Assembly: GCA_013076295.1 (NCBI GenBank)
Contig: RQOL01000876.1
Location: forward strand, 3,038,001-3,102,000
Source: Sanderia malayensis
Taxonomy: Eukaryota; Cnidaria; Scyphozoa; Semaeostomeae; Pelagiidae
Reading direction: 5' to 3'
Length of the DNA: 64,000 bases
In this document: in pieces, positions 1 through 10,409 of the stretch
Numbering within the stretch: the first letter of the stretch is position 1
Layout of the letters: every line of letters begins with the position of its first letter
Program-made: the position numbers and the translations under genes
Notes under the pieces: generated by a model
Told to the model about the DNA's origin: nothing
Database searches by the model: none
Seen by the model: the letters and a program-made list of their open reading frames with translations, nothing else

Positions 1-1
1 T

Positions 2-910
2 CTTCCACTCGAAGTGAAGACCATGGATTTATCAGTTAAGAAGTCATTGCCATTGATATTTAAAGCCACTAGTGGCAATCCCGATCAAGAGATTATGCTG
101 AATGGGCAGAAACAGTTGCGTGTTTACATACCAGCTGATGCAAACAAGATTGATGATATAGTTGTCAGTGCCAATGCCATTGCGGGGCAGCAGGCTGTGA
201 AGGCCCTCGATGCCGTCATGCTCAGCATAAACAATACGTTAAAGAAGCCAATCATTTTATTTGATGTTGGAAATTTGATAAAGCCAATTGTTGTACTTGA
301 AAGTCAATTGTGTCAAGTTGGTTTTTTCATTAAAGGAGCTGGCTACGTAGCCATGTCTGCTCTGGATCTAAACGATAAACCTGAATCTGTTTTGCTTAAT
401 GGGCAATCTACCACACTGGTTTCTTCAAGCCACAACCCAGGTTTGCAAACGGCTCTGACTATCACTGCAAAGTCAGGCGTGCATGGTAACCCTGATGCGA
501 ATGATACAAGTGCAACTGCAAATACAAATCATTCGTCGAAGAGCAGCAAAGCAAATCTTGCATCTGGTAAAGAGTCATTTGTTATGCTAAGCATTCACAA
601 TCCACTAGACGCAGGCGTAACAATATCAGAGTTGACTGGTGTTCGCAAGCCATTTGTTGTTCCTGCACATCAAGATACTCGCCTGGGGTTCGGTGTTATT
701 AATCAAGGCCCAATTGTTCTAAGAGCAAGCAGAATAGACAGTAATGAAGGTTTCCTCCTGAATGGAAAGTCTACACTACGAGCAGAAACAAGTGACGATC
801 CAAACAAAGTTACTGAAATTGTTATCAGTTCGCCAAATACCAAAACACGCTCTTTTGCCAAGAGGCAGTTATCACCAAGTTTATCTCAACTGATCTTGCT
901 TCCAAAGTAA
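2..910 (+). CDS. 3' end of a repeat-domain protein gene (paralogue of the next gene), 5' end outside window
   Basis: The frame is open from the left edge to a TAA at 908-910, so this is the last exon of a gene that begins outside the window. About 300 residues hold three copies of an unrecognised domain, the first partial. Each copy has a hydrophobic strand near a P-L-x-F-K-A-like segment, a LLNGQ/LLNGK motif (near 95, 390 and 760), and a final V-V-I-S type strand. The same domain recurs nine times in the gene that starts about 300 bp downstream, so the two look like tandem paralogues. The third copy ends in a basic tail resembling exon 5774-6112 of that gene. A Ser/Asn/Thr-rich linker (about 480-580) separates copies 2 and 3. 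A usable phase-1 donor (TCTG|gtaaag, about 564) lies in this linker, so the exon might also splice into the downstream exons. Function is unknown; an extracellular protein is inferred only from its Kunitz-bearing neighbour. Confidence 0.6.
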   Translation, partial: LPLEVKTMDLSVKKSLPLIFKATSGNPDQEIMLNGQKQLRVYIPADANKIDDIVVSANAIAGQQAVKALDAVMLSINNTLKKPIILFDVGNLIKPIVVLESQLCQVGFFIKGAGYVAMSALDLNDKPESVLLNGQSTTLVSSSHNPGLQTALTITAKSGVHGNPDANDTSATANTNHSSKSSKANLASGKESFVMLSIHNPLDAGVTISELTGVRKPFVVPAHQDTRLGFGVINQGPIVLRASRIDSNEGFLLNGKSTLRAETSDDPNKVTEIVISSPNTKTRSFAKRQLSPSLSQLILLPK

Positions 911-1202
911 CTTATTTTTTATTGTAATGATTTTAATTGTTGACATTAGGCTGAAAACTGTTAGCTTTAATTATATTTTTGATAACAAATATTTTGCTTT
1001 AGTTGTATTGTAATGCTAACGGCTGTAGAGGGTTGAAAATAATAATAATGTTACTGTTATAATTAAAATGCATTGTTTAGAATTTAAAGATATGAATGTA
1101 GTTTAATACAAATGCTGTTCTTTATTTGTCCCATATTTAAGCTGATTAAAGCTAAGCACCAAAATAATTTGATGATTACAATGTTATATTTTTTATTTTT
1201 AG

Positions 1203-4200
1203 GTAAGGAAACAGGCATCATGGCAGCATCTCCTTCGTCTTCTGGTTTGTCGAGTGCATCTGCTTTGTCTTCAGCTACTTCGTCCTCATCTTCTGCATCA
1301 TCTGGTGCAAGCATTACACCGACAGTCTCTGAAACAAAAGCAACTAGCAACAGTTCTACTTTGCCACAGCAAAGAAGCAAAACCACACCAACAAGTAGGG
1401 TCCTTTTATCCTTTTTCACTCTTGTTTCTAGTGGTTTTTAACTTCCTTTTGTTGTTGTTAGTCCAATTTTCTGCTCCTTTGATATATGGCTTCAATATTC
1501 TTCCAAAGATTCTTTCTGCCCATTTCATCGTCTTTGAAGATCTGAATATTTACGCATTTATTTGCTTATATTTTTAGTAATGTTTCCTGTTTTGAACATG
1601 GCTGATCAGGATATAACAGTGAAGGAAATAAGTGGAACTAACCAAACCATTGACATATTAAACAAAGAGAAGGGACTTGTTGCCATGACATTATCAGATG
1701 GCAGACCCCCTTTGAAATACATTGCACAAACTAAGGATGGTAAAGACCAATTGTTGATAAGTGGTCAGAAAGAATATGTTCTTAACTTGACACAACTTGG
1801 AACGGTTGGTTCTTTCCCTGGTTTGTACGTCTACAAAGAAGGTGGGCATTCCATGTTGTCTTTGATATTTCAATCTAGCATCAACCTCACAAGGCAGGCT
1901 GTTATGCTTATCTACGACTAATGCCAATGCTTATGCTTATCTACGACTAATGCCAATGCTTATGCTCATCTGCGACTAATGTCAATGCTTATGCTTGTCT
2001 ACGACTAATGTCAATGCTTACGCTGTATGTTTTGACTTTTAGGTCAAGATTGGAAAGCTCTCGTCAACGGTCAGGATTCCAACAAGAAGACCATGCACTT
2101 TGCAGCTGTTGATATCTCCGGAGAAGATGCGGTGACACTAGAAGAGACCTCAATTACGAAGCTTAGATTTGACATCACAAGGGGAAGCATAGTGCAAGGT
2201 GGAATTTCATCATACGGCATAAGTGCTCCATTTCAATTGAAGGCATCAGTGAAAGGAAAAAATGAAGATTTGTTGATAAACGGTCAGACTGTGTTGTCAG
2301 CATATTCAAGCAAAGATCCAAGCGATATTCTTAATCTTGTTATTCATAAACAAGGTACGTTTTAATGCATTATTGCTTGTACATTCTTGAGCCTGCGTAT
2401 TAAAGTTGTTAAGTTATTATAATGCAGTGTGGTGCCTTTCTAAACCATGCCATGCTGTTTCCAGGACAAAATTGGCAATCCGAGTCAGCAGGCGGAACAT
2501 TGAAGCTATCAAATTTTATGATGACCCAATTTATAATCATGAACATGTTCAATAAAGACATTACGGTTGAAGAACTTTCATCTCAACAAGTAACAGACGT
2601 GCAGCAAAGTGAAATGCTTCAAATTGCTCGCCCAACAAGTGTGACAAGAGATGCATTCAAGTTCAAAGCAAAGTTTAAAGATAGTAACAAGACCATTTTG
2701 GTTAATGGCCAGGATCCGTTGCTTTTAGACCCAAGTGAAATATCTATGATGAACATTCTTGTCATCCACGAAGAAGGTAACGTTGTACAATAATTCAAAT
2801 CAATTAATGCCATCAAGTACTTGTGAAATTTTTATCATAAAATTGTATGTTACAGATTATAGTTAGACTCTTTCCTTGCTGTTATTGAGAGCTGGTGACT
2901 AGAATTGGACTCGATGATTTTTCAGGTCAAAAATGGCAGCAAATCCAATCATCTTTGCTACAAACAGGCAGCGGAAGCACAGGGCTACCAGCTGATCTCA
3001 TGGTCAATATGACGCACACAGGTAGTCAAGATTCACCATTGCAACCCAAAGCTGATGTTCCTGAATACAATCTGCAGATCACGGCGGTTAATTTGCTTCA
3101 AAACCAAACCATCATCCTTGAAGAGCTTTCAGACCAAGAAGAAAAGGTCGACATACCAGGTAATGCTACAGCTACTTTAGGACTGCTCATTTCTGGTGAG
3201 ACACATCCATTGGTGTTCAGAGCTGTTGTCAAGGAAACCAGCAGTGAATTGTATTTGAATGGAAGGAAGGAATTAGCAGTTGATCCACGCCAAGCAAAGG
3301 GACTGGAATCGATTCTTGTCATAGGGAAACAAGGTAAGATTTTTTTATTGCGTACTTCTAACTTCTGTGTGTTCATGTGTATCCAATTAGGAATGCATTT
3401 GAATTTGTTATATCTTTTATTGATCATGTCTTGTGACTTTAGGAGAGTCTTGGGAATCTGTTCGTGTCGCAACACTTCAGTCAAGTGGCAAACAAAATAC
3501 TGGATTATCGAAAGTCGCCGAACCAACGCCTTCATATTCAAGTGATTCTACTAAAGCATTGCAATTGAAAGTAGTCAACAAAGCATCCACTATGATACGA
3601 GTTGAAGAACTTTCTTGGTCTAATACAGGCCAGAAATTGGACGTGCCTACAGATGCAACCGCCACTCTCGGGTTTCTTATCACTCGAAGACAAGAGCCGT
3701 TGAAATTCAAAGCTTATGAAAATGGTACAGGTGTCCCAATGCTGTTAAATGGACAGACAATTCTTCCGGTTGACATCGATACGTCTGGAATCAGCTCCAT
3801 AATTGTGGTCCACAAGTATGGATTTGATTATCAGTCGGCTGTAAATGAAGAGTTTCAAAAGACCAAACCGCCAGCTAATGCAAAAATTGCATCCAGTGAA
3901 CAAGATCATGGTAGATATCAGCATTATGGTGCAACTAACTATGCTGCTAATCCTGCAGACCTACGTCCAACGAATAGCATACTGAGTGCAGCACCTGTTA
4001 AGATTGGTAATAGTGATATGTCTAGTGGAGTGCAGCAACCTGTAAATCATCCAAGTACGCAAGTATCGCATGGCTTGCCCGACACGAGAGACCAGGCAAC
4101 AGCTGGTCCAACCAGAAAAGAAGCGACAATCAACTTCAAGGTTCTGAGTGGTGTTGATGAGTTTGCTGTCCTCGAAGAAACATCGAAAACTGATCATAAA

Positions 4201-7007
4201 GTCGAACTTCCAAAGAAGAATTCATTGTCAGAATTGAAGATTGAATTGGATGGACGATTTGCTCCTCTTTCATTCAAGGCATACACGAGGAATGGAAGCC
4301 AATTGCTTGTCAATGGGCAAACACGCCATGATGTTGCTTTAGATGCTTCATCTCCTTATTGGTTGGTTGTTCACAAACCAGGTTGGTTACGCTCGTTATA
4401 AACATGTTGTTGTGTTGTCTCTTTCTCCTCTTTGCTCATTTACAGTAAAAACCCGCATATAAGAACCAATGGATTTAGAACTTTCAGGGTGATATTTCTG
4501 TTCAATACAATAGAAGAAACAATAGCCTATTGTCTTGGAACAATAGCCTGGATGGACATTTACATGTTCTTATATGCGGGTTTTTATTGTACAGCTTGCG
4601 TTTCTTTTGTCATGAAGGTGAAAACTGGGAAACAACCAGAGCAGCTTACAAAGAAGTTCAAGTCGACAATTCTCAACCCGGAGTGACAACATTGACTTCA
4701 AGCAAGATTCCAGTTCAGTTGAAGCTTTTGCCTATTGTGTATAGTAACATTGCCGATAAAGATGCAGAGATTAGCGAGGTATCTGGAACGATGTACAAGA
4801 CAACTGCAAAGGCATCGAATGCTGGATTGTTTATTTTACCTGCAACACCCATTGGCCGTACAAAACCTGTCGAACTTCGTGCAAGAGTAAGAGGAACAGG
4901 CGAAGATCTAATGATCAATGGAGAGATGGTTTATCCAGTTGATATTCATGCTGCAGATGTTATAATAATCCTCCATAGTCCAGGTAACTTTTCATGCCTT
5001 TTAGTTTTCATTCAACTATTTATTGTGAATTTTTATGTTTGGATGTGTTTTGATGTTAGCGGCGTGTTATGGTTTTGAGAAGCACAGATCACAAGACACT
5101 TGTATTCACCGTCACTACACATGCATTTTTAGGTCAAAGTTGGGAGATGGCAAGAAAAACGTTCCAGAACTCAAAGCCATTCTTAGAGGATGGACTGTCC
5201 AACTTTGGTGGCTCAAACATACAAGTAAAACACCCCACAAGCTCAGTTCATAACAACGATGATGGTATGTCTGAGCCAGATTCCTTTGATATCCATTTGG
5301 AGAATTGTTCTACTCGGAGATTCCGATTCAGATAGAGATTTAGAAAGAGATTCATTTGAAGTCATAAGGTTTTCTTGTTTGTATTTCTAGGTGGGCACGA
5401 TGTTACTGCCGAGTCTTTTGATTTTGCAAGTATGGAAATAAAAAATGAGGCTGGTACCGATGTCGAGCTGAAATTCAATGGAAATCATTTCAAGAATCTT
5501 CCAGCTGGCCTTCTTGGCATAATAAATCTAAAGTTTTCAAAGGGAATGGCAAACAAGTTGGAAGCTGTTTCGTTTACAAGCGGTATTGAACTTTTATTGA
5601 ACAATGAAAAGAGTATTGTAATTGATTCGACAAACAAACCAAAGAGAATTGTAATCACAAATCCAACAGGTAAGAGACGGTTTTTAGAACCAGGAGTATC
5701 TTTTTTTATAACCTATTAGGTGTATTTCTACTGTTCAAAAACTTTCTAATTTTATTTATTTTTTCTTATGAAGATGCACGCTCAATTAGTCCAGCTGTCA
5801 TTCAATCCGCACAAGCTCCGATAAGATATGGCAAGTTAAACTTCGTGAATCATGGTAATAAAGTTGTAAAAATATTCGAAACTTCAGGCATTGGTGAACC
5901 GACTGTTTTATCTCCAAATTATGTCAGTACGTTCTTTGTCAAGTCTCCAAAAGAGGCTGCTAACTTCAAAGCAATCGATCCGGTTACAAACGAGGCTTTC
6001 TTATTAAACGGAAAGACAAGTCTTGAAGTTAAACTTGATCAGAATCCATCTAAAGAAACAGAAGTGGAGATATCGACACAGATTTCAGCCAAGAGGACTG
6101 CTGCCAAGCAACGTAAGTTTTCCTTTTGCAGCTTATTTTTATTTAAGAACCAATTTATATTTTTATTTTATCATTTATATATATTTTTGTAATATTTTGT
6201 TATCAATACATTAGCATTTTCTGCGTTATACTTTGCAGCATCAGCATGCTTAGCATTGGCAGAAAGAGGCCCGTGCTACAGTGCTTTACAGTACGAAACT
6301 CAGGTCGAGGCTGCGGAGGGAAAGGGTGAAACTTGCAAGAAATACTTAGAAGAAACCATTAGCAAGTGTTCACGTAACAGTAGCTCACAGGGAATCGAGG
6401 AATGCAAAAAACGTTGCAGTTAGTACAAGCCTTTGCCTTTCATTTCAGAGCATTCTAGCTCATATTCTAGTTTTTTTTAATAACGTTTATTAAAAAGAGC
6501 TGGAATAACGATTTTTTCAAATGTAGATTATTCAAGGGCTCAAACTCTAAGCTTGCGATTAAAGGTATTGAATGGTTGATTTCTATTTTAGATGCAAAAG
6601 ACAGTGATGTGTGTGAGAGAATCTGGAATCCTAAGTCGTGTCCTTCGTCACTGGTTCGCTACAGTTTCAACCCAGAGACGCAAACATGTCAGGCACTGGA
6701 TTACAATGGTTGCCTTGGAAATGCAAACAACTTTGCAACACCAGAAGAATGTGCTAAAATGTGCCTACCAGGTAAGCATCTCACGTGACAGCATCCATTC
6801 ATGTTGATAAAAGGTTCTCAGTTGTATAGTTGGGTATGTTGTGTAAAGAAGTTTAATTATGCTATCGTTGTATTTCTTTTAGAGCATGAAATAAAGAAGC
6901 CTCAAAAGCATTCATTGGAAAAACGAATGAAATCAGTTTTACTGCGAAATAGACTTTCCAGACCATCAAGACACGAACGATATATTAATGACAAAATAAC
7001 ATATTAA
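1203..7007 (+). CDS. Multi-exon repeat protein with nine copies of an unknown domain and two C-terminal Kunitz-type modules
   Basis: Exons read from splice signals: 1203-1394, 1578-1841, 2043-2354, 2465-2776, 2926-3333, 3443-4381, 4618-4983, 5133-5264, 5391-5669, 5774-6112, 6239-6418, 6592-6771, 6883-7007. Every internal exon is a multiple of three with phase-1 introns on both sides. Most begin with a G-Q/E-x-W motif (GQDW, GQNW, GQKW, GESW, GENW, GQSW) and carry one ~100-residue domain: V-E-E-L-S, then A-T-L-G-F-L-I, P-L-x-F-K-A, LLNGQ and V-V-H-K-x-G. Exon 3443-4381 holds two copies. The first exon is Ser-rich. Exon 6592-6771 is a Kunitz domain with exact BPTI spacing (C8C15C7C12C3C). Exon 6239-6418 has six cysteines with looser spacing (8-19-9-11-3). 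The last exon is a basic tail ending in TAA. The true 5' end and any signal peptide are not seen, and 1203 is an acceptor, so at least one upstream exon is missing. I do not recognise the repeated domain. An extracellular protein is inferred from the Kunitz modules. AATAAA at 7368-7373 is a candidate poly(A) signal. Confidence 0.7.
1900..2020 (+). repeat. Four-copy intronic tandem repeat, about 29-30 bp
   Basis: Units begin at about 1903, 1933, 1962 and 1991 with an ATGCTTATCTACGACTAATG-like core. They sit in the intron between exons 1578-1841 and 2043-2354 of the repeat-domain gene. No coding role is seen. Confidence 0.85.
4443..4589. mobile_element. 147-bp Tc1/mariner-like MITE, copy 1
   Basis: Terminal inverted repeats of about 25 bp start CAGTAAAAACCCGCAT and are flanked by TA on both sides (4441-4442 and 4590-4591). 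A second copy of the same length lies at 30437-30583. This copy ends 28 bp before the acceptor of exon 4618-4983, so it makes up most of the 3' part of that intron. Confidence 0.85.
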
Positions 7008-7901
7008 ATATCGGCAAATTAAGCCATAAAACACAAGAGACCAAAGCTGAATTGCCATGTTTTAAGAAACCACATATATTTTATTATTATTTTTGTTGTT
7101 AGTTGTAAGACGCACGTAACATGCTTTTGTAGTATAATGAATATTATTATGTGTAAGAGAAGAAAGTGCCGCCTAAAGCGCTTTGCTAGCTTTGTATTAT
7201 GTATAACCTTGAATTTAACATCGGCACACTTTAGCAGTATCCTTTACGTTGAAATATACTTGAATAAGGTGTGGTGCCAGGTTTAATAATTATTTTGATG
7301 GTATTATACATTTCCCCTATCTAATACGAAATAGTGGAATCGAAAGTGTCTTATTATTTTACCAATGAATAAAACAGTTGTCCGATTCTTTATTTTAAGC
7401 CAATATTTCCTAATGATTGTTTTGTTTTGTACTAGAGCTTCAACAAACAAGTTAAGGTAGTTAAGTTTAATCCTTCATTTCCTCTGTAAAAGAAAATCAT
7501 ATTAATTCGGGTAATTGTTATTTATTTTACTGACCGACTACAAAGAATCTTTGTGGTCCAAAATGTAATTTTAATTGCTGTTTAACTTTTAGTCTAATGT
7601 CGCATTTAATTGAATCTATTAAATATTAGATTATATCAATGATAAATGTTTTCTTATAAAAACTTACCTCTTGCAAGATGCATTTGCAACAATGTGGCGA
7701 GCTTTCGACTATGCAAAGCAAAACGAGGGATTAGTGCGGGTTACACGCGAGACAATGAGGAAGTTGGAGTGTCACATCCACGTGGTGACTTTCTTCGCAA
7801 GAAGCTGGCCTAACCTAAAGTACTTACAATTCTAGCGTGTAAATCGAAATATTTACGTGAAAAATCAAGTTTAATCTTTACATAAGCTATTTACTACAAG
7901 G
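7008..7901. other. Intergenic spacer between the Kunitz repeat gene and DHX33
   Basis: AT-rich and without a protein-like frame. It holds the likely 3' UTR of the upstream gene (AATAAA at 7368-7373) and the DHX33 promoter and 5' UTR. No repeat or RNA gene was recognised. Confidence 0.6.
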
Positions 7902-10409
7902 ATGAAGCATAATCTCGGAGAACCAGTAGCGAAAAGGAGGAAATCTGAAGGTTTTGAGGGCATGCTTGGTGGAAGTCCTGGTAATGGCGTTTTGACCTCT
8001 CCACCAAGTCACGTTCAGCATCAAAGAAGACATTCACTTGAAGACACGAATAAACTTTTAAGGGAACAAAGACGAAGATTGCCAATATATTTCGGAAGAA
8101 GTCAGTTGATAGAAGAGATTAGGAGGAATGATAACGTGATAATAATGAGTGAAACTGGAAGTGGAAAGACCACACAGATTCCTCAATATTTGCTTGAAGC
8201 TGGCTTGGCACAAAATAGCATTATAGGGTGTACTCAACCAAGAAGAGTTGCAGCAATTACAGTAGCAGATAGAGTTGCGAAAGAAAAAGATGTTGAACTT
8301 GGTGGCTTAGTTGGCTTTGCTGTTAGATTTGAAGACATGACAAGTAAAAGAACAAAAATAAAATATATGACTGATGGTATTCTTCTTCGTGAAGCAATCT
8401 TGGATCCATTGTTAAGTAATTACAACATTATTATTCTTGACGAAGCTCACGAAAGGACCATTCACACGGATGTGTTGTTTGGTGTTGTTAAAACTGCTCA
8501 GAAAATGCGCAAGTCGGGTCAAGGAACGAAACTGAAAATCGTCATCATGTCTGCAACATTGGAAGCCGAACATTTTGCAAATTACTTCAACAGTGCAAAG
8601 ATATTGTATGTTGAAGGTAGAAGATATCCAGTAAAGATGATGTATACTGTTGAGCAACAAACAGATTATATTCAAGCAGCTCTCATTTCCACTTTGCAGT
8701 TGCATCAAAGTAGTCAGCCAGGGTTAGTTTACACCTTTGCGATCTCTTGCACGATATTCATGTTTAATATCTCAACCTATTGTTACACTTGTACTTGAAA
8801 ATTAATTCATGTTTTTGCATCCTTAGACACGATATTCTTGTATTCCTAACTGGACAAGAAGAAATAGAATCTCTTTCGAGATTAATAACGGATTGTGCAA
8901 GTCATATTGGCGGTGGTATGTTTTTTGGATTTTGATATTATTGAATAGTGAGATTATCTTGTATCTGCTTTGACCTTCAAGTGATGGAATTGATTATTAA
9001 TCTTTTTCAGATCATCCAAAGTTGATGGTTTGTCCATTATTTGCTGCTTTGCCATCAAGTAAGCAAATGAAGGCATTCAGTCCAGCACCATTTGGATGCA
9101 GGAAAGTTATTCTTGCAACAAACATTGCGGAAACATCAATAACAATCCCAGGTGTTAAATATGTCATTGATACCGGCATGGTTAAAGTCAAAGGTATGTT
9201 CCAGTATCTGGTAATAATGCCTTATATTCTTAGCAAATATTAATCTACTTTATGATTCAAGACTTGAGCCAGATGTAGTGTTATTTGGAGTTATACTAGA
9301 ACTAGATGCTTGGCGTTTCTTTTGTGGTAGGCTACAGTGCCCAGAATGGTTTGGATATGCTGGTAACAGAGCCGGTTTCTAAGGCACAAGCTCGTCAAAG
9401 ATCGGGAAGAGCTGGTCGTGAATCAGCCGGTATTTGCTACAGGCTGTACACGGAAGATTCTTTCAGAAATCTGGCTGAATCCTCAGTACCTGAAATTAAG
9501 CGATCAAATTTATCGAGCGTCATACTAAATCTATTAGCGGTTGGAATCAAAGATGTGCTTGGTTTTGATTTCATGGATCCACCATCATCAGATGCTATAA
9601 ACAATGCCCTTGAAGAACTTGTTTTACTCGGAGCAGTAGAATCAGTGGAAACACAAAAGGTTTGCTTTCTGTATTGTTTATGAATTCTGAAAATTTATTT
9701 GAAACATGCATGAAGTTCTCTGAGCAGGATTTTGTTTTTGTAGCTCACTGAAACTGGTAAATTGATGTCGAATTTTCCGCTTGATCCGAAGCTTTCAAAA
9801 TGTATACTTGCTTCACGCGACTACAATTGTTCGGAAGAAATTGTGACAATAGTTGCATTGTTATCTGTGGAATCTATTACGTATTCACCTTCTGATAAAA
9901 GAGATCAGGTAAATAAGATCCGACAGAAATTCATATCTTCTGAAGGTGATCATGTCACGTTGCTAAACACGTATAGGGCACATAAACATGCTAAAGGAAA
10001 CCATGATTGGTGTAATGAGCATTACATCAACAACAGAGCAATGAAGACTGTTCACAAAGTGCGTAATCAACTGAGAGAACTCTGCCAGAAGTATTCCATT
10101 CCGTTAAATAGCTGTGGTAAAGATACGACGAAGATACGTCAGTCGCTGACCGCTGGTTTATTTATGAATAGCGCTGAGCTGCAAAAAGATGGAACGTATC
10201 GGACCATTGTGCAGAAACAACAAGTTGGTATTCATCCATCATCGACCCTTTTCTGCAGCAAACCCGCGTTTTTAATCTACACTGAACTCATCAAAACATC
10301 CAAGTGTTATATGAGAAATGTGAGTATTGTCGATCCGCAATGGCTTATCGAAGCCTGTCCAAAATATTTTAAAAATCAACAAATTCTACCGCAAGTTATT
10401 AAAAGCTGA
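7902..10409 (+). CDS. DHX33: DEAH-box RNA helicase, DHX33 orthologue
   Basis: Five exons (7902-8722, 8827-8915, 9011-9193, 9331-9659, 9744-10409) sum to 2088 bp, 695 residues, close to the ~700 of vertebrate DHX33. Visible helicase motifs in order: motif I SETGSGKTTQIPQ, Ia TQPRRVAA, II LDEAHERTIHTD, III MSAT, V TNIAETSITIPG and VI QARQRSGRAGRE. The HA2/OB C-terminal part follows with EEIVTIVALLSVESI, FISSEGDH and IHPSSTLF. Line-by-line resemblance to DHX33, especially the short N-terminus and the ending around IDxQWLxEAxPxYF, separates it from DHX8/15/16/38. In other animals DHX33 acts in rRNA synthesis in the nucleolus and as an RNA sensor. The basic N-terminus (AKRRKSEG) could be a nuclear signal. 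The start ATG is the first in the open frame and matches the family's N-terminal length. All introns are short GT-AG. Confidence 0.93.

Noticed and set aside
1084..1419. 111-codon minus-strand frame opposite the Ser-rich exon
   Set aside because: It is the mirror of the low-complexity serine codons on the plus strand; no family features.
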